A stretch of 64,000 nt of DNA from Pirellulaceae bacterium (GCA_023382975.1 JAHDXO010000012.1:122502-186501); one strand, 5' to 3'; shown: positions 36,937-46,839, numbered from the stretch's first letter. Numbers and translations are program-made. Notes: a model not told the origin generated them from the letters alone.

Positions 36937-38079
36937 ATGCACAGCGTGGCGGGGATGGGGCGGCGTGAGTTCCTTTCGAGGTCGGTCGCGGGACTGGCTG
37001 CTGCTTGTTTGCCGGTTCGCTGGGCATTTGCCGCGGACCCGCCGACGGCGGTGAACGACGCGATTGCCTGGCACGATGTTCGTGAATGGGGCGTCGAGGG
37101 GAAAGGGTGGTCCGATACCGCTCGATACTTCGACCGTTTGCCGGCCCGTGCGGAAAGTCGCGTGCGCGCAGCGGTCTGGAATCTCAGCCGGCACTCGGCC
37201 GGCATGTTGGTGCGGTTCCGCACCGACGCCCCGGCGATCCATGCGCGCTACTCGTTGCTCTCCAGCAGCCTGGCCATGCCTCACATGCCGGCGACCGGCG
37301 TCAGCGGCTTGGATCTGTACGCTCGCGACGAACAAGGCCGCGACCGCTGGCTGGCTGTGGCTCGGCCCGATGCCCAGCAGATGAAACTGGTTCTAGCCGC
37401 CGACATCGACGCCCTGCCGGATTCGAATCCGCGGTTGTACACCGTGTATCTGCCGCTGTACAACGGCACCGAGTCGCTGGAGATCGGCGTGCCCGCGGGA
37501 TGCCGGTTCGAGCCGGTCGCGCCGCGAACGGACAAGCCGCTGGTGTTCTACGGCACCTCGATCATGCATGGCGCGTGTGCGTCGCGTCCCGGTATGTCGA
37601 TTACGGGAATCCTGGGCCGACGATTGGATCGGCCCGTGATCAACCTGGGTTTTTCGGGAAACGGCCGGATGGAAGCCGAAGTGGGCGAGTTACTGGCCGA
37701 GTTGAATCCGAGCGTGTACGTGATCGATTGTCTGCCCAACATGACAGGCGCGGAAGTCGCCGAGCGAGCCGAACCGCTGGTCCGTCAACTGCGGGCGGCC
37801 CGTCCCGAATGCCCGATCCTGCTGGTCGAGGACCGCACGTATACCTACGCGCCGTTCCGGCGTTCGTCACGCGACCGCCACACGGCCTCCCGCGCGGCTC
37901 TGAAAAACGCTTATCAGAAGTTGGCCGACGCAGGATGCGGGCGTCTGTACTACCTGACAGGCGACCCTTTATTGGGCGACGACGGCGAAGCGGCGACAGA
38001 CGGCTCGCACCCCAGCGATCTGGGCATGATGCGTTACGCCGACGCGTACGAGAAAGTGCTTCGCGAGATCCTGGCTTGA
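36937..38079 (+). CDS. Exported SGNH/GDSL-type hydrolase
   Basis: A 380-residue protein with a Tat-type signal ('GRREFLSRSVAGLAAACLP'). A beta-sandwich N-terminal domain (~30-180) precedes an SGNH hydrolase domain: 'VFYGTSIMHGACAS' with the nucleophile Ser (block I), 'NLGFSGNGRMEAE' (block II Gly), 'IDCLPNM' in place of block III GxND, and 'TDGSHPSDLGM' (DxxH, block V). It probably removes acyl groups from polysaccharides in the periplasm. ATG 36937 has GGAGG eight bases upstream; ATG 36922 is an alternative. Confidence 0.88.
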   Translation: MHSVAGMGRREFLSRSVAGLAAACLPVRWAFAADPPTAVNDAIAWHDVREWGVEGKGWSDTARYFDRLPARAESRVRAAVWNLSRHSAGMLVRFRTDAPAIHARYSLLSSSLAMPHMPATGVSGLDLYARDEQGRDRWLAVARPDAQQMKLVLAADIDALPDSNPRLYTVYLPLYNGTESLEIGVPAGCRFEPVAPRTDKPLVFYGTSIMHGACASRPGMSITGILGRRLDRPVINLGFSGNGRMEAEVGELLAELNPSVYVIDCLPNMTGAEVAERAEPLVRQLRAARPECPILLVEDRTYTYAPFRRSSRDRHTASRAALKNAYQKLADAGCGRLYYLTGDPLLGDDGEAATDGSHPSDLGMMRYADAYEKVLREILA

Positions 38080-38082
38080 CAC

Positions 38083-38265
38083 GATCCGTTGCCGGTAATT
38101 CCGGTTCCGCTGGCGCCACCCCACCCCGATGCTCGGCTCGATTTGAAACAGGTCTTGGATCGGATTTACGACGCGTCCGGGTACGAGGATTACATCTACG
38201 ACAGCGAACCTCGGCCGCCTCTTTCCACCGACGATGCCGAGTGGTCACGCCAAATGATGGCGTGA
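38083..38265 (+). pseudogene. DUF4058 C-terminal fragment
   Basis: The 60 codons after the SGNH stop read 'DPLPVIPVPLAPPHPDARLD', then a 'RIYDASGYEDYIYD' motif and 'PPLSTDDAEW', ending at TGA 38263. This matches the C-terminal end of DUF4058 proteins common in planctomycetes and cyanobacteria. It has no start codon and is in the same frame as the SGNH gene, separated only by that gene's stop. It is read as a relic of a deleted gene. Confidence 0.6.
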
Positions 38266-38542
38266 CCCCGTCGCCGCCTTCGCGAGACTTCGGCGGTCCC
38301 GGCCCGCGGCGAGCTTTCGACAATCGGACGCACATCTAAAGATCGCTGGTTAGCGGGTTTGCGTTCGCATGCCAAGTTTCGCGCCTCGAGGACAAGTTCG
38401 GGATACGCCGATTCTTCGGGTTGGCAAAGTTGGCAAAGCGGCAAGGCGTCACAGAGCACGGCGAATGTCTCGCTGAATTGGAATCCGTGCGCCGATGGAA
38501 TTACAATATACGCCGGTCCATCACTTGCCAGGAGAATACCCG
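38266..38542. other. Leader region of the T6SS operon
   Basis: No gene recognised. The 3' end of the region contains the promoter at 38478-38507 and the ribosome site of tssA (GGAG at 38531). Confidence 0.5.
38478..38507 (+). promoter_or_regulatory. Candidate promoter of the T6SS operon
   Basis: TTGGAA (38478-38483), 18-bp spacer, TACAAT (38502-38507), 35 bp upstream of the tssA start. No sigma54 signature was seen. Confidence 0.5.
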
Positions 38543-39712
38543 ATGGCGTCCCAGCCCGTTCTCGACTTCCACTCGCTTCTCGCGCCCGTTTCCGACGGTC
38601 AGCCCGGTGGCGTCGAATTGAAAGAGCATTCGTCGCTCAGCGCGGTCTACTACCAGATCAAGGACACCCGGGACTCGGCGCGTGCGTCGGAACGTCAGTT
38701 GTTGAACGCGCGACTGTACGGCGACGAGCAGGAGGTGGCACGAATCGATCCGCCCGACTGGCGCAAGGTCAAGAGCCTGGCCTTGGACACGCTGGCGACC
38801 AAGTCCAAGGATTTATGGGTGGCGGCGTGGTTGATCGAGGCCTTGGCCCGCTTGGACGGCTTTGCGGGACTGCGGGACGGTTTTCGTGTAACCCGCGAGA
38901 TTGTCGAGCGTTTCTGGGACGGCATTCACCCGCGTCCGGACGAAGACGGCTACGAGACAACCGTCGCCCAGTTGACAGGATTGAACGGAGAAGATTCCGA
39001 GGGGGCACTGATCGGCCCGATCGAATCGATCCCGATCACGCAGGGAAGGTCGCACGATCCGCTGACGAGCCGGGACTACCGGCAGGCGTTGGATTTGGAA
39101 TCGATCACCGACCCGGAACGCCGGGCTCAGCGCGCCGCGGAAGCCGGGGCCGTAACGCTAGAGATGTTCAATCGCGCCGTGGCGGAGACTCCGCCGGAGT
39201 TCTTTCGCAATCTACGCGACGATATCGACCAATGCCTGGACGAGTTCAATCGCTTGGGCGAGGCTCTGGAGTCGCGATGCGGCGAAAACGAGGATGGTTA
39301 TTCGGCGGCGCCGCCGTCGTCGCAGATCCGCCGATCGCTGGAGGACTGCCGCGACCGAGTCTCTTCGTTGGCTCAAGGAATCCTTGGCGACCCGTCGGCA
39401 TCGGTCGCGGCGTCAGGTGGGGAAACGACGGCCGCTGAGGCGAGCGGCGGCGCGGCGGGCGGGCAACCGGCCGCTTCCTCGGGACCGGTCGCGAACCGCG
39501 ACTCTGCGTTCCGAACGCTGCTGCAGGTTGCCGATTTCTTTCGCCGCACCGAACCGCACTCGCCGGTCTCCTACGCCCTCGAGCAGGCGGTCCGATGGGG
39601 TAAGATGACTCTCCCCGAGTTAATGGAGGAGCTGATCTCGGAGGAAGGGACTCGCGACGACCTGTTCCGCCGAGTTGGAATTGTCAAACGACAATCTTCA
39701 GATGATGATTGA
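38543..39712 (+). CDS. tssA: Type VI secretion protein TssA (ImpA N-terminal domain)
   Basis: A 389-residue TssA, which caps and helps assemble the T6SS baseplate and sheath. The ImpA-type N-terminal domain is recognisable: 'WRKVKSLALDTLATKSKDLW', 'VAAWLIEALARLDGFAGLRD' and 'FWDGIHPRPDEDG'. A Ser/Ala/Gly-rich linker (~285-320) joins it to a short C-terminal domain containing 'RTEPHSPVSYALEQAVRWG', a TssA signature. GGAG at 38531 gives the start. First gene of the operon. Confidence 0.9.
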   Translation: MASQPVLDFHSLLAPVSDGQPGGVELKEHSSLSAVYYQIKDTRDSARASERQLLNARLYGDEQEVARIDPPDWRKVKSLALDTLATKSKDLWVAAWLIEALARLDGFAGLRDGFRVTREIVERFWDGIHPRPDEDGYETTVAQLTGLNGEDSEGALIGPIESIPITQGRSHDPLTSRDYRQALDLESITDPERRAQRAAEAGAVTLEMFNRAVAETPPEFFRNLRDDIDQCLDEFNRLGEALESRCGENEDGYSAAPPSSQIRRSLEDCRDRVSSLAQGILGDPSASVAASGGETTAAEASGGAAGGQPAASSGPVANRDSAFRTLLQVADFFRRTEPHSPVSYALEQAVRWGKMTLPELMEELISEEGTRDDLFRRVGIVKRQSSDDD

Positions 39713-39880
39713 TTGCCCGTTGCGGATACTCGAAAAAGTCCTTACAACATAGGCTGGTTTGCGGGCCGGCTCACTTTTCGACACCGCGGGAGCCAATTTT
39801 CCGTCCGGCCCGTGGGGACGTCGTGTCCCAGCGGTCGATGTTTCTGCTCACGGTTCCATAGCTGATCGGGAGATCGATTC

Positions 39881-40396
39881 ATGAGCGAGAGCGTGCATGA
39901 AAAGCTGAAGAGAGTGCGCAAGCCTCGGGTCCACATCACCTACGACGTCGAGACCGAAGGGGCCGTCGTTCAGAAAGAGTTGCCGTTTGTCGTCGGGGTC
40001 GTCGGCGATTTCTCCGGCAATCCGACCGAGAAGCTCAAGCCGCTGAAGGACCGCAAGTTCATTCAGATCGACCGCGACAACTTCAACGATGTCATGAAGC
40101 GGATGACCCCGGGACTGACGATGCGGGTCGAGAACACCATCACCGGCGAAGGCGAGATGCCCGTCCAGTTGAAGTTCGAATCGATCGACGATTTCGAACC
40201 GACCAACGTCGCCAAGCAGATTGATCCCCTGCGGAAACTGCTGGAAACACGCGACAAGCTGCGCGATCTGTTGACGAAAGTCGATCGCAGCGAGGACTTG
40301 GAGGGCGTGCTGGAACAGGTGCTGAAGAACACGGACGATTTGAAGAAACTGTCGTCTGAACTTGGCGTGAACGGCCCGGAAAAAGGAGGTGACTGA
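39881..40396 (+). CDS. tssB: T6SS contractile sheath small subunit TssB
   Basis: A 171-residue VipA/TssB homologue: '[20 protein letters not shown]' and 'VVGDFSGNP' open the protein as in the family, and '[12 protein letters not shown]' and '[18 protein letters not shown]' follow. It interlocks with TssC to form the contractile sheath in the cytosol. A 168-bp gap separates it from tssA, possibly with a secondary promoter (TTGCGG-17 bp-TACAAC at 39720-39748). Its stop TGA overlaps the tssC ATG by one base. Confidence 0.95.
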   Translation: MSESVHEKLKRVRKPRVHITYDVETEGAVVQKELPFVVGVVGDFSGNPTEKLKPLKDRKFIQIDRDNFNDVMKRMTPGLTMRVENTITGEGEMPVQLKFESIDDFEPTNVAKQIDPLRKLLETRDKLRDLLTKVDRSEDLEGVLEQVLKNTDDLKKLSSELGVNGPEKGGD

Positions 40397-41889
40397 TGAG
40401 TGCTGCGGAACGACAAACTCAACAAGCTCAGGCGACCGAGGCGGCGGAAGGCAGTCTGCTGGAATCGGCGATCGCCGCGACCAAGCAGACCGAACGCGAC
40501 CGCGCGCAGGAATTGTTGAAGACGCTGGCGGAAGAGGCCATGCGGGGCACGGTCACCTGGAACAAAGACGTGACGCGGACGATCAAGGCGGGGATCGCGG
40601 CGATCGACAAAGTCGTCTCGAAGCAACTGTCGGCGGTCATGCATACCCCGGCGTTTCAGCAGTTGGAAGGCACCTGGCGGGGTCTGCACTATCTCGTGAT
40701 GAACTCCGAAACCAGCACCCAGTTGAAGCTGAAGGTCTTGAACGCCGGCAAGCGCGAGGTGTTCAAGGATTTGGACAAGGCGGTCGAGTTCGACCAGAGC
40801 CAGTTGTTCAAGAAGTTGTATGAGAACGAATTCGGAACACCGGGCGGCGAGCCGTACGGGGCGTTGATCGGCGACTACGAGTTCACGAACCATCCGGAAG
40901 ACATCGATCTGCTGGGCAAGATCTCCAACGTCGCAGCGGCGGCGTTCTGTCCCTTCATCGCTTCGGCATCGCCGGCCTTGTGCGGTTTCGACAACTGGAC
41001 CGAGCTGACCAAGCCGCGCGACATGGCGAAGATCTTCGACACGGTCGAGTACACCAAGTGGCGATCGTACCGCGACAGCGAAGATTCGCGGTTCGTGACC
41101 TTGACGATGCCGCGGGTGCTGGCTCGCCTGCCCTACGGAGCCAATACCAAGCCGGTGGACGAATTCGATTTCGAGGAAGTCGAGTTGGGTGCCGGGAAGC
41201 AAGCGGTTTCCGTGCCGCACGACCAATACTGCTGGATGAATGCTTCCTTTGTCCTGGGAGCCCGTCTGACCGACGCGTTTTCCAAGTACGGCTGGTGTAC
41301 CGCGATCCGCGGCGCCGAGGGCGGCGGCAAGGTCGAGGGCTTGCCGGCGCACATCTTCCGCAGCGACGACGGCGACACGGACTTGAAGTGCCCGACGGAA
41401 GTCGGCATCACGGACCGGCGCGAGTCGGAACTCAGCCTGCTGGGCTTCCTGCCGCTGTGCCATTACAAGAATACCGACTACGCCGTCTTCTTCGGGGCTC
41501 AGACGACGCAGAAGCCGAAGAAGTACGATCGGCCGGAAGCGACCGCCAACGCGGCCATCTCGGCACGCCTGCCCTACATCATGGCAACGTCCCGATTCGC
41601 TCACTATCTGAAGGTCATCGCCCGCGACAAGATCGGTTCGTTCATGGAGGTTGAGGACTGTCAGGCCTGGCTGGAACGCTGGATCGCCAACTACGTCAGC
41701 GCGGACTCGAAGCCCAGCCAGGATGCGAAAGCGAGATTTCCATTGCGGGAAGCCAAGATCGAGGTCAAAGAGGTGCCGGGTCAGCCGGGAACCTACAATG
41801 CCGTCGCTTGGTTGCGTCCTTGGCTGCAGTTGGAGGAATTGACCACGTCGCTGCGCATGGTGGCGCGGATTCCGAAAGTCGGCGGTTAG
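40396..41889 (+). CDS. tssC: T6SS contractile sheath large subunit TssC
   Basis: A 497-residue VipB/TssC. Signatures: '[20 protein letters not shown]', '[20 protein letters not shown]', '[14 protein letters not shown]', '[15 protein letters not shown]' and the C-terminal '[14 protein letters not shown]'. Together with TssB it forms the sheath whose contraction drives the needle. Start is coupled to tssB (ATGA-type overlap) with GGAGG just upstream. Confidence 0.97.
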   Translation: MSAAERQTQQAQATEAAEGSLLESAIAATKQTERDRAQELLKTLAEEAMRGTVTWNKDVTRTIKAGIAAIDKVVSKQLSAVMHTPAFQQLEGTWRGLHYLVMNSETSTQLKLKVLNAGKREVFKDLDKAVEFDQSQLFKKLYENEFGTPGGEPYGALIGDYEFTNHPEDIDLLGKISNVAAAAFCPFIASASPALCGFDNWTELTKPRDMAKIFDTVEYTKWRSYRDSEDSRFVTLTMPRVLARLPYGANTKPVDEFDFEEVELGAGKQAVSVPHDQYCWMNASFVLGARLTDAFSKYGWCTAIRGAEGGGKVEGLPAHIFRSDDGDTDLKCPTEVGITDRRESELSLLGFLPLCHYKNTDYAVFFGAQTTQKPKKYDRPEATANAAISARLPYIMATSRFAHYLKVIARDKIGSFMEVEDCQAWLERWIANYVSADSKPSQDAKARFPLREAKIEVKEVPGQPGTYNAVAWLRPWLQLEELTTSLRMVARIPKVGG

Positions 41890-42027
41890 CCGCCCGGTGG
41901 CTGTGAAAAGAGGGGATGGGATCCGAGCGGGAACCGCCAAATCCTTGGTGTGCCTGTTCGTCGCGACGGTGCCTGTCCCCATTCTTTCCCAGCCGCCCGG
42001 TGACCGGGACTGCGAGGAGCAACGCGC
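41890..42027. other. Intergenic region between the two tssC genes
   Basis: A 138-bp gap in an otherwise tight operon. It contains 'GGTGCCTGTCCCC' (41970-41982), a word that resembles intergenic repeats common in planctomycete genomes, and the ribosome site of the next gene (GAGGAG at 42014). Confidence 0.35.
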
Positions 42028-43611
42028 ATGACACCCGACGCAGCCGTATCGGATCGGCACCCATCGACCGATGGAGTAGCTCTGCCGGCAACGGTTCCGT
42101 TGTCGGCCACGGGGGCGGATGCCGCCGGCTCCAGCCTGTTGGATGCGATCGTGGCGTCGCCGCAAGCGGCAGAGGCTTCGGCGGTCGCGCGGTTGGACCG
42201 CTTTCTGCGTGCCCCGTCGCTGACCGATTCGTTGAAGTGCTGGCTGGACGGCCCGGTCGGCGGCGACCGGCAGTCGCTGATCCGCCGGCTGAACCGAGAC
42301 GTCGCCGCGATCGACCGGTTGATCAACGACCAGTTGAACGCCGTGCTGCACCATCCCGACTTCCAACGCCTGGAAGCCTCGTGGCGGGGCGTCTGGATGC
42401 TGGTGAATTGCGTCGCGGACGAGGGCGATCCGGGCATCAAGATCCGACTGCTGCACGCCACGTGGCGGGAAGTCGAGCGGGACTTCGAGCGGTCGGTCGA
42501 ATTCGACCAGAGCCAGATGTTCCGCAAGGTCTACGAAGACGAATTCGGCACGCCGGGCGGCGAACCGTTCGGAGTGCTGCTGGGCGACTATCAGGTCCGG
42601 CTGAGACCGCAGCCCGGGTACCCGCACAACGACCCGGCGATTCTCGGCGGTTTCGCGCAAGTCGCTGCGGCGGCGTTCTGTCCCTTCGTCACGTCGGTCC
42701 ACCCGTCTCTGTTCGGCTTGGACACCTTCGCTGAATTGGAACAGCGATTGGATCATGCTCGGCTGTTTCAGCACACGGACTACTTGAAATGGAATGCGCT
42801 GCGCAAGACCGATGACGCTCGCTTCGTGGGGCTGGCGCTGCCGCAGGTGCTGATGCGTTTGCCCTACGCGGACGACGGCAGTCGCGTGGACGGTTTCTGT
42901 TTTCGCGAAGACGTTTCCGGGACCGACCGCAGCAAGTACCTGTGGGGCAATGCCGCGTATGCGTTCGGCAGCGTCCTGATCCGGTCGTTCGCCCAGTCCG
43001 GCTGGCTGGCCGACATCCGCGGAGTCCAGCGGGACATCGAAGGCGGCGGATTGGTGACCTGTCTGCCCGCGCACAGCTTTGGAACGGACAAGGCCGGAGT
43101 CGCCGTGAAGATCTCGACGGACGTAGCGATCAGCGACGACCTGGAGCGTCAACTCAGCGAACTGGGCCTTATCCCCCTGTGCGATTGCAAGGATACCGAG
43201 TACTCCGCCTTCTACGGCAGCGCCTCGCTGCAGCAGCCCAAGGTCTACGATCGGGCGGCGGCGAGCGCCAACGCACGGCTGTCCGCCATGCTGCAGTACA
43301 TGCTGTGCGTGTCGCGGTTCGCCCACTACTTGAAAGTCCTGGGGCGGGACAAAGTGGGGGCGATGAACGAACCGTCCGAGCTGGAGCGGTTCCTGTCCGA
43401 TTGGATTGTGCGGTACGTGACGACGGACGCCGAGGCCTCGGCCGAAGTGAAGGCCCGTTTCCCGCTGCGCGAGGCGCGGGTCGAGGTGCGGGAGCAACCC
43501 GGCAAACCCGGCTCGTACCAGTGTGTGATGCACCTGGCGCCCCACTACGAACTGGACGAAATGCGAGCGACCGTGCGAGTCGCCACCGAACTCGCCCCCG
43601 GACGGGGCTGA
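42028..43611 (+). CDS. Second TssC paralogue (ImpD-type sheath protein)
   Basis: A 527-residue paralogue of the preceding TssC, sharing 'FQRLEASWRGVWMLVN', 'VEFDQSQMFRKVYEDEFGTP', 'GGEPFGVLLGDYQV', '[15 protein letters not shown]' and 'FPLREARVEV', but with an N-terminal extension (~1-60) and many differences. The order tssC, impD, impE, tssE is that of the Rhizobium imp cluster, where ImpD is a TssC-like protein of unclear role. It may cap, terminate or diversify the sheath. GAGGAG upstream of ATG. Confidence 0.9.
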   Translation: MTPDAAVSDRHPSTDGVALPATVPLSATGADAAGSSLLDAIVASPQAAEASAVARLDRFLRAPSLTDSLKCWLDGPVGGDRQSLIRRLNRDVAAIDRLINDQLNAVLHHPDFQRLEASWRGVWMLVNCVADEGDPGIKIRLLHATWREVERDFERSVEFDQSQMFRKVYEDEFGTPGGEPFGVLLGDYQVRLRPQPGYPHNDPAILGGFAQVAAAAFCPFVTSVHPSLFGLDTFAELEQRLDHARLFQHTDYLKWNALRKTDDARFVGLALPQVLMRLPYADDGSRVDGFCFREDVSGTDRSKYLWGNAAYAFGSVLIRSFAQSGWLADIRGVQRDIEGGGLVTCLPAHSFGTDKAGVAVKISTDVAISDDLERQLSELGLIPLCDCKDTEYSAFYGSASLQQPKVYDRAAASANARLSAMLQYMLCVSRFAHYLKVLGRDKVGAMNEPSELERFLSDWIVRYVTTDAEASAEVKARFPLREARVEVREQPGKPGSYQCVMHLAPHYELDEMRATVRVATELAPGRG

Positions 43612-43631
43612 CGAAGATGAAGAAGCACGTG

Positions 43632-43711
43632 GCCCGGTCTCTCGGGGACCGACACCGGCGTCTCGGAGAGACGCCACCACGTGGATCGGTCTCTCCGAGA
43701 CCGACATGGTT
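43632..43711. repeat. Three tandem mini-hairpins between tssC2 and impE
   Basis: Three short stem-loops follow one another: GGTCTCTCGGGGACC, GTCTCGGAGAGAC and GGTCTCTCCGAGACC, each a 5-6-bp stem (the first with one G-T pair) around a triloop. The outer two sit in ~30-bp imperfect direct repeats that also contain CACGTGG and end in GACCGACA. Palindromic spacing suggests a REP-like element or an RNA processing or stabilising structure within the operon mRNA. Confidence 0.6.
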
Positions 43712-43742
43712 TTGTGATCGCTTAACTGGAGGGTAACGGACG

Positions 43743-44552
43743 ATGACCGCGAGCGAACTGTACCAAGCTGGCCAATTGAACGAGGCCATCACCGCGGCGA
43801 CCGCCGAAGTGAAAAAGCACCCCACCGACACCGACCGGCGCGGGTTCCTGTTCGAACTGTTGTGTTTCGCGGGCGAATGGGAACGGGCTGACAAGCAGTT
43901 GGAGACGATGGTCCAACAGGATCCGGCCACGGCCGTCGGGCTCAGCCTGTTCCGCCAACTGGTGCGGGCCGAGGTCTGGCGGCAGCAGTTCTACGACGAA
44001 GGCCGCGTCCCGGAACTGCTGGGCGAACCGTCGCCCGTGTTTCAATTGCACTTCCAGGCGTCGATCTGTCTGCGCGAGGGCAACCTGGCCGAAGCGGCGA
44101 CGTTGCTGGCCCAAGCGGAAGACCAGCGTCCGCATGTCCGCGGCGTGTGCGACGGGCAACCGTTCGACGATTGGCGCGACCTGGACGATTTGACCGCCTG
44201 CGCGTTCGAAGTGCTGACCAGCACGGGCAAGTATTTCTGGATTCCCGTCGAACGCGTCGAGTCGATCGAGTTTCATCCGCCGCAACGGCCCCAGGATCTG
44301 CTTTGGCGGCGAGCCCACATGATCGTCGCGGGAGGTCCGGACGGCGAAGTCTATCTGCCGGCGATCTACCCGGCCACGCGGCAAGCGGGCGACGAGCAAT
44401 TGCGTCTGGGACGTGGCACGGGGTGGCTGGGCGACGAAGGCCAACCGGTCCGCGGACTCGGGCAGCGGATGTTCCTGATCGGCGATCAGGACCGAAGCAT
44501 CATGCAGTTGACCGAGGTCACCTTCGAAGCCGCCGCGGCGGCGGGCGATTGA
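43743..44552 (+). CDS. impE: T6SS accessory protein ImpE/SciE
   Basis: A 269-residue ImpE family protein. TPR-like helices at the N-terminus ('LYQAGQLNEAITAATAEVKK', 'ELLCFAGEWERADKQLE') precede the family-specific C-terminal region: 'WRDLDDLTACAFEVLTSTGK', 'YFWIPVERVESIEFHPPQRP' and 'DLLWRRAHM'. Members are found between ImpD and TssE in T6SS clusters and are thought to assist assembly or regulation. TGGAGGG precedes the ATG. Confidence 0.92.
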   Translation: MTASELYQAGQLNEAITAATAEVKKHPTDTDRRGFLFELLCFAGEWERADKQLETMVQQDPATAVGLSLFRQLVRAEVWRQQFYDEGRVPELLGEPSPVFQLHFQASICLREGNLAEAATLLAQAEDQRPHVRGVCDGQPFDDWRDLDDLTACAFEVLTSTGKYFWIPVERVESIEFHPPQRPQDLLWRRAHMIVAGGPDGEVYLPAIYPATRQAGDEQLRLGRGTGWLGDEGQPVRGLGQRMFLIGDQDRSIMQLTEVTFEAAAAAGD

Positions 44553-44566
44553 GGACAGGGCGAGTC

Positions 44567-45061
44567 ATGGCCAGGATTTCCGACGATCAACAACTGATGC
44601 CTTCGGTCTTGGACCGGCTGATCGACCGCGAACCGGAGAATTCGCGCGAAGCGCCGCTCAGCCGCCACCAGGTGCTGCGCGAATTGAAGCAGAGCGTGCG
44701 ACGCGATTTGGAGAACCTGCTGAACACCCGCTGGCGCTGCGTTCAGTGGCCGGCCGACCTGGACCAGTTGGATCTCTCGCTGGTCAACTACGGGATTCCC
44801 GATTTTACCGGCGCCAGCATGGGGACGGCGTCCAGTCGCGAACAGTTGCGGCAGATTGTCGAGCGGGTCGTCCGCAAGTTCGAGCCGCGGTTCAAATCGG
44901 TGCGAGTCAAGTTGCTGGACAACGCCGACGAAACCGACCGCTCGCTGCGGCTGAGGATCGATGCGATGCTGTATGCTGAACCGGCTCCCGAGCCGGTGGT
45001 CTTCGACTCGCAGCTCGAACCGACCAGCGGCAACTTTGCCGTGAAAGGAGTGGAAGCGTGA
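44567..45061 (+). CDS. tssE: T6SS baseplate protein TssE (gp25-like)
   Basis: A 164-residue TssE, homologous to phage T4 gp25, which starts sheath polymerisation on the baseplate. 'SVLDRLIDREP' near the N-terminus, 'LENLLNTRWRC', 'LSLVNYGIPDFTG' and 'FEPRFKSVRVKLL' match the lysozyme-like gp25 fold with the conserved E-P-R-F. I start at ATG 44567, 14 bp after the impE stop; the frame is open further upstream only as a shadow of impE. Its TGA overlaps the GTG of tssF. Confidence 0.93.
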   Translation: MARISDDQQLMPSVLDRLIDREPENSREAPLSRHQVLRELKQSVRRDLENLLNTRWRCVQWPADLDQLDLSLVNYGIPDFTGASMGTASSREQLRQIVERVVRKFEPRFKSVRVKLLDNADETDRSLRLRIDAMLYAEPAPEPVVFDSQLEPTSGNFAVKGVEA

Positions 45062-46839
45062 GCGACGAGTTGTTGCCCTACTACAACCGGGAACTGGCCT
45101 TCATCCGGGACATGGGCGCCGCCTTTGCCGACGCCCACCCCAAGATCGCGGGTCGGTTGCGGTTGGGGCCGGACGGCAGCAAGGATCCGCACGTCGCCCG
45201 GATGATCGAGGCGTTTGCGTATCTGAACGCCCGCACTCGCCATAAGCTGGACGACGATTTCCCCGAGGTTTCCGAAGCGCTGCTCGGTGTCTTGTATCCC
45301 CATTATTTGGCGCCGACTCCCAGTGCCGCCATCATCCGGTTTGTCTTGGACCGAAAGCAAGGCGAGCTGACCACCGGATACCGGATACCGCGCGGCGCGA
45401 CGATCGAGACCGAGGGGATCGAGGGACAACCGTGCCGCTTTCGCACCTGCTATCCCACTACGCTCTGGCCGATCGAGTTGAAACTGGCCGAATTGCGCGC
45501 CGCCCCGTACAGCGCACCGCCGGTTCGGCTGTCGCCCGCACCGGTCGCCGTGGTGCGGCTGCAGTTGGATTGCCTGTCGGACAAGATCGCCTTCTCCGGT
45601 TTGCCGCTCGATTCGCTGCGTTTCTTCCTGCGGGGTCAGAGCCAGTACGTTTACGACCTGTACGAACTGCTGTTGAACAACACGGTGGCGGTCGCGGTCG
45701 CCTCCGGTCCCGGCGATCCCGAGCCGCGAGTGCTGGATCCGAACTGTTTGCGGCCCGTGGGCTTCGATCGCGACGAAGGCCTGCTCGAATACTCGCCCCG
45801 AACCTTCTGGGGCTACCGCTTGCTGTCGGAGTATTTCTCTTTTCCCGAGAAGTTCTTGTTCCTGGACATCGCAGGGTTGACTCCCGCGGTCTTGTCCAAG
45901 CTGGGACCGCGAATGGAGATCTTCCTGTACGTGAACCGTCACTCGACGGATCTCGAACGAAACGTCAACCAGGAGACGTTTCAGTTGGGTTGCTGCCCGA
46001 TGATCAACCTATACAAGCAGCGGGCCGAGCCGATCACCATCACGCACACCGAGCCCCAGTACCGTGTGGTTCCGGACGCGAGACGCCCTCGCGCGCACGA
46101 AGTCTACTCAGTGGACCGCGTCGTGGCGACCTCGCCGGACGGCGAGGAAGAGGAGTTTCTGCCGTTCTATTCGGTCAAGCACGCCCGGGCAGCCGGCCAG
46201 CAGCGAAGGTTCTGGTACGCTTCCCGCCGCGCGGTCGAGTTTGCAGGCGGCCAAGTCGACCACGGGACGGAGGTCTTCCTGTCGTTGGTCGATCTGGATT
46301 TCCGTCCTTCGACGCCGGGCGAATGGACGCTGGACGTGGAGACGACGTGCGTCAACCGCGATCTGCCGAGTCGTCTGCCGTTCGGCGGCGGTCAACCGCT
46401 GCTGCAATTGGCCAGCGGCGGTCCCATCGCCCAGATCCAGTGCCTCACTCAGCCCACGGCGACCCTGCGTCCCGCCTTGCGGCACGGTACGGTCTGGCGT
46501 TTGATCTCGCACCTGTCGCTGAACCATCTGTCGCTGGCCGAGAACGTCGAGGGCGCCGACGCCCTGCGCGAAATCCTGAAGCTGTACGACGTCGCCGATT
46601 CGGCGGAAACCCGCGCGCTGATCCAAGGCGTAGTGGGCGTGTCCTGCCGACGTGTCGTCGGCCGCGCCGGGGGGCCGGTTTCGGCCGGTTTCTGCCGCGG
46701 GCTGGAAGTCACCCTGAAGTTCGACGAGGAAAAGTACACGGGCGGCGGCGTGTTTCTGTTCGCCAGCGTGCTCGAACGATTCCTCGGGCTGTACGTTTCC
46801 GTCAATTCGTTTACCAAGAGCGTCGCCACCACAACCTAA
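45058..46839 (+). CDS. tssF: T6SS baseplate protein TssF
   Basis: A 593-residue TssF (ImpG/VasA). The N-terminus 'LLPYYNRELAFIRDMGAAFA' followed by 'DAHPKIAGRL', 'DPHVARMIEAFAYLNARTRH' and 'FPEVSEALLGVLYPHYLAP' is the TssF signature. It forms baseplate wedges with TssG. The GTG start overlaps the tssE stop (GTGA), with AAAGGAG 10 bp upstream, so translation is coupled. Confidence 0.96.
   Translation: MSDELLPYYNRELAFIRDMGAAFADAHPKIAGRLRLGPDGSKDPHVARMIEAFAYLNARTRHKLDDDFPEVSEALLGVLYPHYLAPTPSAAIIRFVLDRKQGELTTGYRIPRGATIETEGIEGQPCRFRTCYPTTLWPIELKLAELRAAPYSAPPVRLSPAPVAVVRLQLDCLSDKIAFSGLPLDSLRFFLRGQSQYVYDLYELLLNNTVAVAVASGPGDPEPRVLDPNCLRPVGFDRDEGLLEYSPRTFWGYRLLSEYFSFPEKFLFLDIAGLTPAVLSKLGPRMEIFLYVNRHSTDLERNVNQETFQLGCCPMINLYKQRAEPITITHTEPQYRVVPDARRPRAHEVYSVDRVVATSPDGEEEEFLPFYSVKHARAAGQQRRFWYASRRAVEFAGGQVDHGTEVFLSLVDLDFRPSTPGEWTLDVETTCVNRDLPSRLPFGGGQPLLQLASGGPIAQIQCLTQPTATLRPALRHGTVWRLISHLSLNHLSLAENVEGADALREILKLYDVADSAETRALIQGVVGVSCRRVVGRAGGPVSAGFCRGLEVTLKFDEEKYTGGGVFLFASVLERFLGLYVSVNSFTKSVATTT

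Noticed and set aside
40063..43707. A 1214-codon minus-strand open frame across the tssB-tssC-tssC2 region
   Set aside because: It is antisense to three well-supported T6SS genes; GC-rich codon bias keeps the opposite frame open.
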